Part shown: in pieces, positions 38,248-47,318 of the stretch
How positions within the stretch are numbered: position 1 is the stretch's first letter
How the letters are laid out: every line of letters starts with the position of its first letter
Notes under the pieces: generated by a model
Database searches by the model: none
What the model saw: only the letters and a program-made list of their open reading frames with translations
Told to the model about the DNA's origin: nothing
Program-made: the position numbers and the translations under genes
DNA from: Albidovulum sp.
GTDB lineage: Bacteria; Pseudomonadota; Alphaproteobacteria; Rhodobacterales; Rhodobacteraceae
Reading direction: 5' to 3'
DNA: 64,000 bases
NCBI GenBank assembly: GCA_026989275.1
Contig: JALSJQ010000005.1
Coordinates: 1 to 64,000, forward strand

Positions 38248-39783
38248 ATGGCACGCGAACGCAGGAGGCGACGGGGGGGTGGCGCGGCCCGCAGGCAAAG
38301 GCGGTCCGAGGCCGAGATCCGCGCCGCGCGGGTGATCGAGAACCGCCTGCCGCGGATCGAACTGCTCGACGAGGAAGGGCTGGCGCGGATCGAGGACGTT
38401 GCCGAAACCGTGCTCGAGGAAATCGGCATCGCCTTTCCCGAGAACCCGGCGGCGCTCTCGCGCTGGCGCGCGGCCGGCGCCGATGTGCGGGGGGATCGGG
38501 TCCATGTTCCGCGTGGTCTTGCGCGGGCCCTGTGCGCCACCGCGCCCGCACGCTTCGTCCAGGAGGCCCGCAACCCGGAGCGATCGGTCGAGATCGGCGG
38601 GCGCAACACCGTCTTCGCCCCGGTCTATGGCCCGCCCTTCGTGCGCGATCTCGAGGGGCGGCGGCGCTATGGCACCATCGAGGATTTCCGCAATTTCGTG
38701 CGCCTCGGGCAGATGACCCCCTGGCTGCACCATTCGGGCGGCACGTTGTGCGAGCCGACCGACATTCCCGTCGCCAGGCGCCATCTCGACATGCTGATGG
38801 CGCATGTCACCCTGTCGGACCGGCCCTTCATGGGGGCGGTCACGGCGCCCGAACGGGCGGCCGACAGCGTCGAGATGGCGCGGATCCTTTTCGGCGCCGA
38901 TTTCGTGGACGAGCATGTCGTACTGCTCTCGCTGGTCAATCTCAACTCGCCGCTCGTCTTCGACAGCACCATGGCCGGCGTCCTCGAGACCTATGCGGCG
39001 GCCGGGCAGGCCTGCATCCTCTCGCCCTTCATCGTCGGCGGAGCGATGAGCCCGGTGACGGAGGCGGGCACGCTGGTGCAGATCTGCGCCGAAGTGCTGG
39101 CGGCGGTGGCCTATTCCCAGCTCGTGCGGCCGGGTGCGCCGGTGGTCTTCGGGGCCTTCGTCACCTCGATCGACATGGGTTCGGGCGCTCCGACCTTCGG
39201 CACGCCCGAGGCGAGCCGCATCCTCTGGGGGGCGGGGCAGCTGGCGCGCCGGCTCGGCCTGCCGTTCCGCTCGGGCGGGGCGCTGACCGGGGCGAAGCTG
39301 CCCGATGCCCAGGCGGGCTACGAGAGCGCCAACACCTTGCAGGCGGCGATGCTCGGCGGCGTCAACTTCATGCTCCATGCCTGCGGCTGGCTCGAGGGCG
39401 GGCTCGTTGCCTCCTTCGAGAAGTTCGTTCTCGACGCCGACCAGCTTGCGGCGCTCCACACGCTGGCGGGGCCGATGGCGGTGGATGAAGACGCGCTCGC
39501 CCTCGAGGCGCTGCGCGAGGTTGGCCCCGGCGGGCACTTTCTCGGTTGCGCCCATACCCAGGCGCGTTTCCGTGATGCCTTCTGGCGTTCCGCCGTCTTC
39601 GACACGCGCCCCTTCGAGACCTGGAGCGAGGCCGGCGGCCCCGATGCGGCGGCACTCGCCAATGCCCGTGCTCGCCGGCTGCTGGCCGATCACGAGCCGC
39701 CGCCGCTCGATCCGGGCATCCGCGAGGCGCTCGAGGATTTCGTCGCCCGCCGCAAGACCGAGCTGCCCGACAGCCCCGCCTGA
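38248..39783 (+). CDS. Trimethylamine methyltransferase family protein (MttB-like, non-pyrrolysine)
   Basis: The 511-residue TIM-barrel protein belongs to the MttB/MtgB superfamily, which moves methyl groups from quaternary or tertiary amines to a corrinoid protein. Conserved stretches include DEEGLARIEDVAETVLEEIGI, GGTLCEPTDIP, SPFIVGGAMSPVT and GAPTFGTPEASRILWGAGQ. There is no in-frame TAG, so it is a non-pyrrolysine member like glycine-betaine methyltransferases. No corrinoid protein, reductive activator or folate methyltransferase is adjacent. The first 20 residues are Arg-rich. GGGAGGGCGG precedes the ATG. The substrate is unknown. Confidence 0.9.
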   Translation: MARERRRRRGGGAARRQRRSEAEIRAARVIENRLPRIELLDEEGLARIEDVAETVLEEIGIAFPENPAALSRWRAAGADVRGDRVHVPRGLARALCATAPARFVQEARNPERSVEIGGRNTVFAPVYGPPFVRDLEGRRRYGTIEDFRNFVRLGQMTPWLHHSGGTLCEPTDIPVARRHLDMLMAHVTLSDRPFMGAVTAPERAADSVEMARILFGADFVDEHVVLLSLVNLNSPLVFDSTMAGVLETYAAAGQACILSPFIVGGAMSPVTEAGTLVQICAEVLAAVAYSQLVRPGAPVVFGAFVTSIDMGSGAPTFGTPEASRILWGAGQLARRLGLPFRSGGALTGAKLPDAQAGYESANTLQAAMLGGVNFMLHACGWLEGGLVASFEKFVLDADQLAALHTLAGPMAVDEDALALEALREVGPGGHFLGCAHTQARFRDAFWRSAVFDTRPFETWSEAGGPDAAALANARARRLLADHEPPPLDPGIREALEDFVARRKTELPDSPA

Positions 39784-39800
39784 AGCCGACGCGGCGGCTG

Positions 39801-40175
39801 TCAGCGCGCCCCGGCCGTCGGCATTTCCTGGAGGATCGCCGCCAGAAGCTCGACATGGCGTCGGGCCGAATAGGCGGGGGCGCCTTCCCGGCGCTGCGCC
39901 TCGGCATCGGCTTCGAGCGCGAGCAGCCGGCCGAGCCGCGTGCCGCGGCCGGTGGGCGGCCCCTTGAGCAGACGTCGCGTCAGGCTTCCCCGGGGCGCTT
40001 CCCGGGCCAGATGCCGGGCGGCCCGACCCAGAAGGCGGGGACGGCGAAGCCGCCCCGGCGGCGCGGCTGTGTCGTCGCCGGGATGGGCGATGACGACGGG
40101 CTTGTCCGGCTTTTCCCCATTCGTGTCCTGCACGGGCCGCGGATCTGCCGGCCGGAACGCGACGCACATGTTCAT
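39801..40175 (-). CDS. Hypothetical protein, 124 residues
   Basis: I do not recognise this protein. It starts MNMCVAFRPADPR, has a Pro/Arg-rich basic middle (RRPRLLGRAARHLAREAPRG) and a more helical C-terminus (ARRHVELLAAILQEM). No membrane segment or signal is seen. GGGGGAGAGG before the ATG at 40175 supports the start. It is divergent from the HTH/DUF6456 gene across an AT-rich control region, so the two may be co-regulated. Confidence 0.65.
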   Translation of the reverse strand: MNMCVAFRPADPRPVQDTNGEKPDKPVVIAHPGDDTAAPPGRLRRPRLLGRAARHLAREAPRGSLTRRLLKGPPTGRGTRLGRLLALEADAEAQRREGAPAYSARRHVELLAAILQEMPTAGAR

Positions 40176-40380
40176 GACCTCTCCCCCTCTGTCTCGCTCT
40201 GCATGTCGCTGGCCCAGTATGAGTGCGGGGAAGCGGCATTGCGTATCAACCTTGGGTTGCGTTCGCTCTTGCCTTGTTGTCTCCAATATGGAAACAATTA
40301 TCGAAAAACGACTCAATTTTCAGCAATTTATCGACAATACCTGGGGTTGAGTCGATTCCGGGCGGATGCAGGAGGGCGGG
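40176..40380. promoter_or_regulatory. AT-rich divergent control region with two dyads
   Basis: This is one of the most AT-rich patches in the window. It contains the near-palindrome TTGTCTCC-AATAT-GGAAACAA (40277-40297, one mismatch) and the inverted repeat CGACTCAA (40309-40316) / TTGAGTCG (40347-40354). Between them are two copies of CAATT(T)ATCGA. The HTH protein beside it may bind here. Confidence 0.6.
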
Positions 40381-41523
40381 GTGACGGCTGCAAAGGACAT
40401 GACAGGTGCGCGGCGAGCCGTGGAGGAGAGCCGGGAGATGGCCGGGCTGCCCGCGGCGCTGCGCCATTACCTCGTGCACGTGATCGACGGGGTGCCGATC
40501 CGGCGGATCGCGGCGCGTGAGGGGCTCGCTCCCTCGACGGTGCTGCGCCATGTGCGGGCCGTCGAGCAGCGGCGCGACGACGTGGTGTTCGACCGGGCGT
40601 TGGCGCGTCTCGAGACGTTGCCGCGCCGGTCGGGCGCGGGGTTCGGAAGCGATGAAGGGGGAAGAGCGATGGGAAAGCACATGCGGCAGGGCGAAACGGG
40701 CGCGACCTCGCGGTTCAACCGGGCGCTGATGCGGCTTCTGGGCCGGCTCGACGAGCGCGACGCCTATCTGGCCGTCCTGCCCGGAGCGGGGCGCGGAGCG
40801 GTCTTCCGCAACACGGCGACGGGGGAGCCGGTGCGGCTGGCCGGGGCGGATGACGCCGAGATTCACGCGCTGGTGCTGCGGGACTGGCTGGCGCTCGAGA
40901 AGCGCGGCAAGGTGCATGTCTATCGGCTGAACCGGGCGGGCCGGGCGGCGCTGGCGCGGATGCGGGCCGCGGCGCGACGGGGCGCGGACGAGGCGCTGCC
41001 CGACCCGTTCGCCGCCCAGCATTTCGTGCCCGGAGAGCGCGTCGTTCCCGACGAGGAAGGCGCGCCGCGGCGGATCCGCTGCAACATGGCCGAGAGCCCG
41101 CTGCATCTCCTCGCCCGGCGGCGCGATCGCTCGGGACGTCCCTTTCTCACCACCGCCCAGGTGCAGGCCGGGGAGCGCTTGCGGGAGGATTTCGAGCTCG
41201 GGCAGATGGCGCCCCGCGTCACCCAGAACTGGGAGCGCTTCCTGACCGCGGGCACGTCGAGCCCGGCGCCGACCGAGCGCGAGAACCTGCCGCGGGGACA
41301 GGCGGCCGCGCGCGAGCGTTTCGCGAAGGCGGTGGAAGCCATGGGGACGGGGCTTGCGGACATCGCGGTGCGCTGCTGCTGCTTTCTCGAGGGGCTCGAA
41401 CAGGCCGAACGCCGTCTTGGCTGGTCGGCCCGCTCGGGCAAGATCGTCCTTCGGATCGCCCTCGAGCGTCTGGCGCGGCACTACGAGGAGACCTACGGAC
41501 CCCGCGGCCCGCTGATCGGCTGA
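40381..41523 (+). CDS. Helix-turn-helix protein with C-terminal DUF6456-like domain
   Basis: The 380-residue protein has an N-terminal HTH (about residues 20-60, GVPIRRIAAREGLAPSTVLRHVRAVEQ) and a middle region of unknown role. The C-terminal domain (about 225-375) is of the DUF6456 type: AESPLHLLARRRDRSGRPFL, AGERLREDFELGQMAPRVTQNW and CCCFLEGLEQAERRLGW. DNA binding and transcription control are inferred. The GTG at 40381 has AGGAGGG 5 nt upstream; an in-frame ATG at 40366 lacks an SD. It may regulate itself and the divergent hypothetical gene. Confidence 0.82.
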   Translation: MTAAKDMTGARRAVEESREMAGLPAALRHYLVHVIDGVPIRRIAAREGLAPSTVLRHVRAVEQRRDDVVFDRALARLETLPRRSGAGFGSDEGGRAMGKHMRQGETGATSRFNRALMRLLGRLDERDAYLAVLPGAGRGAVFRNTATGEPVRLAGADDAEIHALVLRDWLALEKRGKVHVYRLNRAGRAALARMRAAARRGADEALPDPFAAQHFVPGERVVPDEEGAPRRIRCNMAESPLHLLARRRDRSGRPFLTTAQVQAGERLREDFELGQMAPRVTQNWERFLTAGTSSPAPTERENLPRGQAAARERFAKAVEAMGTGLADIAVRCCCFLEGLEQAERRLGWSARSGKIVLRIALERLARHYEETYGPRGPLIG

Positions 41524-41678
41524 AGGACAGCGGCTTCGCGCGCGGCCCGAGAGGGCGGGGCGGAGACGGGGGCGGGCGCCTCGACACCCGTTTTCTCCGC
41601 TTCCCGTCCCCTGGTCGTTCCGAACGGGCTGCCGATCGCCAGCGGGCCCCGAGAACTCCGGGCCGCGAGACTCTGCAT

Positions 41679-41706
41679 CCCCGGCGCTCCGCAGAGCGCC
41701 GCGGGG
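41679..41706 (-). terminator. Hairpin after the alpha/beta hydrolase gene
   Basis: GGCGCTC and GAGCGCC pair over a CGCA loop, extended by CCCC/GGGG with a 2 nt bulge, immediately after the stop codon at 41709. No U-tract is present. Confidence 0.45.
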
Positions 41707-41708
41707 TG

Positions 41709-42365
41709 TCAGCGGGTGTTCTCCTTCAGCCGCCGGGTGACGTAATCCTCGACCTTGCCGATCATCCGGTCCATGTGGTCGCCCTCATAGAAATGGCCGG
41801 CGCCCTCGATCACCTCGTGGGTGATGGTGATGCCCTTCTGCTCCTGGAGCTTGGCGACGAGCCCGTCCACCGCCTCGGGCGGGGCGACCCGGTCGGCTGC
41901 GCCGTTGATGATGAGGCCCGAGGCCGGGCAGGGGGCGAGGAAGGAGAAGTCGTACATGTTGGCCGGGGGCGAGACCGAGACGAAGCCCGTCACCTCCGGC
42001 CGCCGCATCAGCAGCTGCATGCCGATCCAGGCGCCGAAGGAGAAGCCGACCACCCAGCAATGGCGGGCGTTGGGGTTGAGCTGCTCGAGATAGTTGAGCG
42101 CGGCGGCGGCGTCGGCCAGCTCCCCCACCCCCTGATCGTATTCGCCTTCCGAGCGGCCGACGCCCCGGAAGTTGAAGCGCAGCACGTTGAAGCCCATGCG
42201 GTGGAAGGCATAGTGCAGATTGTAGACCACCTTGTTGTTCATGGTCCCGCCGAATTGCGGGTGCGGGTGCAGAACGAGGGCGATCGGGGCGTCCTTCACC
42301 CCGGGATGATCGTGATAACGCCCCTCGAGACGACCACATTCCCCGGCAAAGATCACATGCGGCAT
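41709..42365 (-). CDS. Alpha/beta hydrolase
   Basis: The 218-residue cytoplasmic hydrolase has the oxyanion region HPHPQFGG, the strand-turn FNFRGVGRSEGEYD, the nucleophile elbow GFSFGAW (Ser near residue 109), the acid loop GAADRVAPPEAV and the histidine in GAGHFYEGD. AAGGAG lies 8 nt before the ATG. It is divergent from iscR, an arrangement I recall from related genomes. The substrate is not evident; esterase or thioesterase activity is possible. Confidence 0.92.
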   Translation of the reverse strand: MPHVIFAGECGRLEGRYHDHPGVKDAPIALVLHPHPQFGGTMNNKVVYNLHYAFHRMGFNVLRFNFRGVGRSEGEYDQGVGELADAAAALNYLEQLNPNARHCWVVGFSFGAWIGMQLLMRRPEVTGFVSVSPPANMYDFSFLAPCPASGLIINGAADRVAPPEAVDGLVAKLQEQKGITITHEVIEGAGHFYEGDHMDRMIGKVEDYVTRRLKENTR

Positions 42366-42469
42366 GTCGGTCTCTCCTTGTCTCCGGCCTTGCTGTTCCT
42401 GTTCCGAGCTCGCTTCCGGGTGTTCGTCTTCTTGCGGATCTGGTCATGACGGCCGCTCGGGCGGCATTG

Positions 42470-42498
42470 TTGACAAAACTTCTCGGAATACCTAGAAC
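42470..42498 (+). promoter_or_regulatory. Sigma-70 promoter of the iscR-suf operon
   Basis: TTGACA (42470-42475), a 17 bp spacer and TAGAAC (42493-42498) form the best promoter match in the window: 6/6 at -35 and 4/6 at -10. It lies about 190 bp upstream of iscR. Confidence 0.75.
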
Positions 42499-42510
42499 AA
42501 TTCCAGAGAA
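42480..42510. promoter_or_regulatory. Dyad overlapping the iscR promoter, candidate IscR or iron-response operator
   Basis: TTCTC-GGAAT (42480-42489) and ATTCC-A-GAGAA (42500-42510) form a two-part inverted repeat around the -10 element. A protein bound here would block RNA polymerase. IscR feedback or iron control is inferred. Confidence 0.6.
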
Positions 42511-42690
42511 GGGCCGCGCGGGCGGCCATGCGCTCGGTGATGCGGCTCCCCGCCCGGGATGCGGGGGTGCCGTCGATCGGGAGTTAAGGACTGGCGGCGC
42601 CCGGGTCAACCATGAGGAACGGGGGCAGGTGCCGGGGCGGCGGCGGTTTTCGTGACGGGGTGAAGCGGCCGGGCGGAGGAGAGACGCGCG

Positions 42691-43185
42691 ATGCGATTGA
42701 GCACGAAGGGGCGGTATGCGGTGGTGGCGCTGGTCGATCTGGCGCTGCGAGGGGGCGAGGGGCTCGTCCCCCTTGCCGAGATCTCCGTGCGGCAGAACAT
42801 CTCGCTCACCTATCTCGAACAGCTCTTCGTGCGCCTGCGCCGGGCCGGCATCGTCGAATCGGTGCGGGGGCCGGGGGGCGGCTATGCGCTGGCGCGGCCG
42901 GCGTCCGAGATCCGCATCGCCGAGGTGCTCGAGGCGGTGGACGAGGAGATCGACGCCATGAAGCCCGGTGCCGGCGCCTCGGGCGCGTCCTCGGGCACGC
43001 GCGAACAGTCGCTTGCCAACCGGCTGTGGCAGGGGCTGTCGGCCCAGCTCTATGTCTATCTGCACCAGACGCGCCTTTCCGACGTGGCCGAGAACCAGCT
43101 GATGCCGTGCCCGGCGGTGCCGTCGATCCTCGCCGTCGAGGATGACGCGGCCCCGTCCGCCGTCCTGCGGGAGGAGGCCGGATGA
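42691..43185 (+). CDS. iscR: Rrf2-family Fe-S/iron regulator IscR lacking the classical cysteine cluster
   Basis: The 164-residue regulator begins with the typical MRLSTKGRYAVVALVDLAL and carries the Rrf2 winged helix (SLTYLEQLFVRLRRAGIVESVRGPGGGYALAR). E. coli IscR binds [2Fe-2S] through three cysteines and a histidine near residues 92-107. Here that stretch is GAGASGASSGTREQS with none. The only cysteine is Cys140 near the C-terminus. Rhodobacter sphaeroides IscR is reported to share this lack, so it is probably a lineage feature and the protein may hold a cluster differently. GGAGGAGAG precedes the ATG. The stop overlaps the cysteine desulfurase start by 4 nt. Confidence 0.93.
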   Translation: MRLSTKGRYAVVALVDLALRGGEGLVPLAEISVRQNISLTYLEQLFVRLRRAGIVESVRGPGGGYALARPASEIRIAEVLEAVDEEIDAMKPGAGASGASSGTREQSLANRLWQGLSAQLYVYLHQTRLSDVAENQLMPCPAVPSILAVEDDAAPSAVLREEAG

Positions 43186-44333
43186 CGCGTCGGGTCTATC
43201 TCGACTGGAACGCCACCGCCCCCCTGCGGCCCGAGGCGCGGGCGGCGATGATCGCGGCGATGGATGTCGTCGGCAACCCTTCCTCGGTCCATGCCGAGGG
43301 GCGGGCGGCGAAAGGGCTCGTCGAGCGTGCCCGCGAGGAGATCGCCGCCGCCTTCGGGGCGACGGGTGGGCGCGTCGTCTTCACCTCGGGGGCGACCGAG
43401 GCGGCGGCGCTGGCACTCGCGGGGCGGGGGCTGCATGGCGCGCCGATCGAGCATCCTTGCGTGCTGGCCCATGTGACGGCCGATCTGCCGGTTGACGGCA
43501 GGGGGCAGGTTCGCCCCGTCGATCCGGCGGTGACGGCGCTGCAATGGGCCAACAGCGAGACCGGCATCCTCCAGTCGCCTCCCCCGGGGGTGGCGGTGGT
43601 CGATTTCGTGCAGGCCTTCGGCAAGCTGCCGCTCGCCTTCGACTGGAGCGGCGCGCGGGCGGGGCTCCTCTCGGCGCACAAGATCGGTGGGCCGAAAGGG
43701 GTCGGCGCGCTGGTGCTGGCCGAGGGTGAGGAGGTGGTGCCGCTCCTCAGGGGGGGCGGTCAGGAGCTCGGCAGCCGCGCCGGCACGGAGAACGTCATCG
43801 GCATTGCCGGATTTGCCGCGGCGGCGAAGGCGGCGGTGGAGGATCTGGCGCGCGGGCTGTGGGAAGAGGTGGCCGAGCGGCGCGACCGCCTCGAGGAGAT
43901 GCTGCGCGATGCCGCGCCCGAAGCGGTCGTCATCGGTGCGGATGCGCCGCGTCTGCCCAATACCCTTGCCATCGCCGTGCCGGGCTGGAAGGGCGAGACG
44001 CAGGTGATGCAGATGGATCTTGCGGGCTTTGCCGTGTCGGCGGGCTCGGCCTGTTCGTCGGGCAAGGTGCGCCGCTCGGCGGTGCTCGCGGCGATGGGTT
44101 TCGACGATCTCGCCGCCGCAAGCGCGATCCGCATCTCCCTCGGGCCGACGACGCGCGAGGAGGAGATCGCGGCCTTTGCCAGGGCCTGGGCTCTCGGCTA
44201 CAAGCGCTGGCGGGAGCGCAGGATGCAGCGAACGGGGCAGGAGGCGGCAGGGCTGGCCTCCGTCCGCCATGAAGGACAGGATGTGACCGCCGCGCCCGGA
44301 GGCGCCGGCGCAAGGAAGGAAGCGACGCAATGA
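43182..44333 (+). CDS. Cysteine desulfurase, NifS/IscS type
   Basis: This PLP enzyme supplies sulfur for the Suf scaffold. The 383-residue protein has His91 (IEHPCV), the PLP-binding region [13 protein letters not shown], the Schiff-base Lys167 in [10 protein letters not shown] and the catalytic cysteine near 291 in [10 protein letters not shown]. The N-terminal half is shortened between His91 and Lys167 relative to IscS, and about 40 C-terminal residues are unconserved. It overlaps iscR and sufB by 4 nt each. A SufS-type desulfurase is not seen, so this enzyme is the sulfur donor here. Confidence 0.93.
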   Translation: MTRRVYLDWNATAPLRPEARAAMIAAMDVVGNPSSVHAEGRAAKGLVERAREEIAAAFGATGGRVVFTSGATEAAALALAGRGLHGAPIEHPCVLAHVTADLPVDGRGQVRPVDPAVTALQWANSETGILQSPPPGVAVVDFVQAFGKLPLAFDWSGARAGLLSAHKIGGPKGVGALVLAEGEEVVPLLRGGGQELGSRAGTENVIGIAGFAAAAKAAVEDLARGLWEEVAERRDRLEEMLRDAAPEAVVIGADAPRLPNTLAIAVPGWKGETQVMQMDLAGFAVSAGSACSSGKVRRSAVLAAMGFDDLAAASAIRISLGPTTREEEIAAFARAWALGYKRWRERRMQRTGQEAAGLASVRHEGQDVTAAPGGAGARKEATQ

Positions 44334-45859
44334 TGGACGGGGACGATCTGCGGATCCGCGAAGGGGTCGATCGGGAGACGGTCGAGACCGTGAAATCGGT
44401 CGGCGAACGCTACAAGTACGGTTTCTCGACCGACATCGAGACCGAGTTCGCGCCGAAGGGGCTCGACGAGGACATCATCCGGCTGATCTCGGAGAAGAAC
44501 GAGGAGCCCGAATGGATGCTCGAATGGCGCCTCGGGGCCTATCGCCGCTGGCTCAGGATGGAGGAGCCGCGCTGGGCGATGCTCGACTATCCCGTGATCG
44601 ACTATCAGGACCAGTATTACTACGCCAAGCCCAAGAGCATGGAAAAGCGGCCGAAATCGCTCGACGAGGTCGATCCGAAGCTCTTGGAGACCTACGAGAA
44701 GCTCGGCATTCCGCTGCGCGAACAGATGATCCTTGCCGGCGTGGAGGGCGCGGAGCAGCTGCCGCCGGCCGAAGGCGGGCGCCGCGTGGCCGTCGATGCC
44801 GTGTTCGACAGCGTCTCGGTCGGCACCACCTTCCAGGAGGAGCTGAAGAAGGCGGGGGTGATCTTCTGCCCGATCTCGGAGGCCATTCGCGAGCACCCCG
44901 ATCTGGTGCGGAAATATCTCGGCTCGGTCGTGCCCCAGGGCGACAATTTCTTCGCCGCCCTCAACTCGGCCGTCTTTTCCGACGGCTCCTTCGTCTATGT
45001 GCCGCCCGGGGTGCGCTGCCCGATGGAGCTTTCCACCTATTTCCGCATCAATGCCGAGAAGACCGGCCAGTTCGAACGCACCCTCATCATCGCCGACAAG
45101 GGCTCCTATGTGAGCTATCTCGAGGGCTGCACCGCGCCCATGCGCGACACGACGCAGCTGCACGCGGCGGTGGTCGAGATCGTCGTGCTCGAGGATGCCG
45201 AAGTGAAATATTCCACCGTGCAGAACTGGTATCCCGGCGACGAGGAGGGGCGCGGCGGCATCTACAATTTCGTCACCAAGCGGGCCGACTGCCGCGAGGC
45301 GCGGGCGAAGATTTCCTGGACCCAGGTCGAGACCGGCTCGGCCATCACCTGGAAATATCCTTCCTGCATCCTGCGGGGGGACGAATCCCAGGGCGAGTTC
45401 TACTCGATCGCCATCACCAACAATCGCCAGCAGGCCGATACCGGCACCAAGATGCTGCATCTGGGTCGGAACACCAGAAGCCGCATCGTCTCGAAGGGCA
45501 TCTCCGCCGGCCGGTCGCAGAACACCTATCGCGGCCTCGTGCGGATCCACCCCAGGGCTACCGGAAGCCGCAACTTCACCCAGTGCGACAGCCTGCTCAT
45601 CGGCAACGAGTGCGGCGCCCATACCGTGCCCTATATCGACGTGCGCAACAATTCGAGCCGCGTGGAGCACGAGGCGACGACCTCGAAGGTGGACGAGGAC
45701 CAGCTGTTCTACTGCCGCCAGCGCGGCATGGACGAGGAGGAGGCGGTGGCGCTCGTGGTCAACGGCTTCTGCCGCGAGGTGCTGCAGGCGCTGCCCATGG
45801 AATTCGCCATGGAAGCCCAGCAGCTGGTGGCGATCAGTCTCGAGGGGAGCGTGGGATGA
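44330..45859 (+). CDS. sufB: Fe-S cluster assembly scaffold SufB
   Basis: SufB forms the SufBC2D scaffold on which clusters are built. The 509-residue protein shows [39 protein letters not shown], the [11 protein letters not shown] stretch and the C-terminal core [27 protein letters not shown]. The length is normal. AAGGA precedes the first of two ATGs. The stop codon overlaps the next small gene as ATGA, so translation is coupled. Confidence 0.98.
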   Translation: MMDGDDLRIREGVDRETVETVKSVGERYKYGFSTDIETEFAPKGLDEDIIRLISEKNEEPEWMLEWRLGAYRRWLRMEEPRWAMLDYPVIDYQDQYYYAKPKSMEKRPKSLDEVDPKLLETYEKLGIPLREQMILAGVEGAEQLPPAEGGRRVAVDAVFDSVSVGTTFQEELKKAGVIFCPISEAIREHPDLVRKYLGSVVPQGDNFFAALNSAVFSDGSFVYVPPGVRCPMELSTYFRINAEKTGQFERTLIIADKGSYVSYLEGCTAPMRDTTQLHAAVVEIVVLEDAEVKYSTVQNWYPGDEEGRGGIYNFVTKRADCREARAKISWTQVETGSAITWKYPSCILRGDESQGEFYSIAITNNRQQADTGTKMLHLGRNTRSRIVSKGISAGRSQNTYRGLVRIHPRATGSRNFTQCDSLLIGNECGAHTVPYIDVRNNSSRVEHEATTSKVDEDQLFYCRQRGMDEEEAVALVVNGFCREVLQALPMEFAMEAQQLVAISLEGSVG

Positions 45860-46071
45860 TGCATGGCCGTTCGGTGGCCGCGCTGGCGCTCGATGTGGCG
45901 CTCGGGGCGGCGAGCTTCCTTCTCGTCGATCTGTGGTTCGCGCTCGGCGGGGAAATCCGATGGCCCGAACTCGTCCTCCGCACGCTGATGTTCGCGCTCC
46001 TGTTCGGCGCGATCCAGGTCGGCCGGCTCCTCATGGCCACGGGTGGGGAGGGCGGCGATGACCGGGGCTGA
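45856..46071 (+). CDS. Small two-helix membrane protein in the suf operon, 71 residues
   Basis: This gene overlaps the sufB stop as ATGA and has strong GC3 bias. It encodes two hydrophobic helices (about residues 8-30 and 38-60) joined by GGEIRWPEL, with a short acidic tail. I do not recognise a family. Its position between sufB and sufC suggests a membrane link to the Suf machinery, but this is inference only. It ends 88 bp before the YbjQ-like gene. Confidence 0.8.
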   Translation: MMHGRSVAALALDVALGAASFLLVDLWFALGGEIRWPELVLRTLMFALLFGAIQVGRLLMATGGEGGDDRG

Positions 46072-46159
46072 GCGCGGCCCCTGGGGGCGCGGCGGCCGGC
46101 AGGCCGGGAGCGGCGAGAGAGGCGAGAGACGGGAACAATCGCAGAAGGAGGGCCGGCAG

Positions 46160-46480
46160 ATGACGGCAATGATCGTGACGACCACCCCATCGGTCGAGGG
46201 GCGGAAGATCGCCACCTATCATGGCATCGTCACCGGCGAGGCGATTCTCGGCGCCAACATCATCCGCGATCTCTTCGCCCAGGTGACCGACATCTTCGGC
46301 GGCCGTTCCGGCGCCTACGAGGCCGAGCTCGGCAAGGCGCGGGAGACCGCGCTCGACGAGATGCGCGCGCGGGCGCAGGCGCTGGGGGCCGACGCGATCG
46401 TCGGCGTCGATCTCGATTACGAGGTGATCAACAACATGCTGATGGTTTCCGCCTCGGGCACCGCCGTCACCCTCGAGTGA
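46160..46480 (+). CDS. YbjQ/UPF0145 heavy-metal-binding-domain-like protein
   Basis: The 106-residue protein matches the YbjQ family, a pentameric fold once proposed to bind metals: [46 protein letters not shown] and [15 protein letters not shown]. Function is unproven. AAGGAGG lies 9 nt before the ATG. Inside the suf operon it could serve in metal or redox sensing; this is speculation from context. Confidence 0.88.
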   Translation: MTAMIVTTTPSVEGRKIATYHGIVTGEAILGANIIRDLFAQVTDIFGGRSGAYEAELGKARETALDEMRARAQALGADAIVGVDLDYEVINNMLMVSASGTAVTLE

Positions 46481-46562
46481 CCGGGCCCGGGCCGGACCCG
46501 GACAGGGCGCGCCGGCGCGGCCGGGGCGCGAGAAACGCCAGAACATCGAAGAGGAGAGCGCA

Positions 46563-47318
46563 ATGCTCGAGATCCGCAATCTGCACGTCAAGCTCGAGGA
46601 AGAGGACAAGGTGATCCTCAAGGGCGTGAACCTCGCCCTGCCCGACGGGGAGGTGCATGCCATCATGGGGCCGAACGGCTCGGGCAAATCCACCCTGTCC
46701 TATGTGCTCGCGGGGCGCGAGGGCTATGAGGTGACCGAGGGGGAGGTGCTGCTCGACGGGGAGAACCTGCTCGAGATGGAGCCCGAGGAGCGGGCGGCGA
46801 AGGGGGTCTTCCTGGCCTTCCAGTATCCGGTGGAGATTCCGGGCGTCGGCAACATGACCTTCCTGCGCACCGCTCTCAACGCCCAGCGCAAGGCCCGCGG
46901 CGAGCCCGAGCTTTCGGGGGCGGAGTTCCTGCGTCTGGTGCGGGAGAAGGCGAAGGCCCTCGAGATCGACCCGGAGATGCTCAAGCGTCCGGTCAATGTC
47001 GGCTTCTCGGGCGGGGAGAAGAAGCGCAACGAGATCCTCCAGATGGCGGTGCTCGAGCCGAAGCTCGCCATTCTCGACGAAACCGATTCGGGGCTCGACA
47101 TCGACGCGCTGCGGCTGGTGGCCGAAGGGGTGAATGCGCTGCGCGCGCCGGACCGGTCCTTCCTCGTCATCACCCATTATCAGCGCCTCCTCGACTACAT
47201 CGTGCCCGACGTGGTCCACATCATGGCCGACGGCCGCATCATCAGGACGGGCGATGCCGATCTGGCACGCGAGGTCGAGAAGACCGGCTATGCCGACATT
47301 CTGAAGGAGCTTGCGTGA
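46563..47318 (+). CDS. sufC: Fe-S cluster assembly ATPase SufC
   Basis: SufC is the ABC-type ATPase of SufBC2D. The 251-residue protein has Walker [18 protein letters not shown], the SufC-typical [13 protein letters not shown], signature [11 protein letters not shown], Walker [14 protein letters not shown] and H-loop [12 protein letters not shown]. An SD (AAGAGGAGAG) precedes the ATG. The TGA overlaps the sufD ATG. Confidence 0.98.
   Translation: MLEIRNLHVKLEEEDKVILKGVNLALPDGEVHAIMGPNGSGKSTLSYVLAGREGYEVTEGEVLLDGENLLEMEPEERAAKGVFLAFQYPVEIPGVGNMTFLRTALNAQRKARGEPELSGAEFLRLVREKAKALEIDPEMLKRPVNVGFSGGEKKRNEILQMAVLEPKLAILDETDSGLDIDALRLVAEGVNALRAPDRSFLVITHYQRLLDYIVPDVVHIMADGRIIRTGDADLAREVEKTGYADILKELA

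Larger units (their letters stand above)
42366..42690. promoter_or_regulatory. Control region between the alpha/beta hydrolase and iscR
   Basis: These 325 bp separate two divergent genes. The segment 42455-42515 is AT-rich and holds a clear promoter and an overlapping dyad, annotated separately. The long leader from about 42510 to the iscR ATG is GC-rich with no ORF I would trust. Confidence 0.6.

Noticed and set aside
43182-44333. SufS-type (group II) cysteine desulfurase
   Set aside because: The catalytic-loop sequence [10 protein letters not shown] and the overall pattern are NifS/IscS-like, and no SufE partner is seen.
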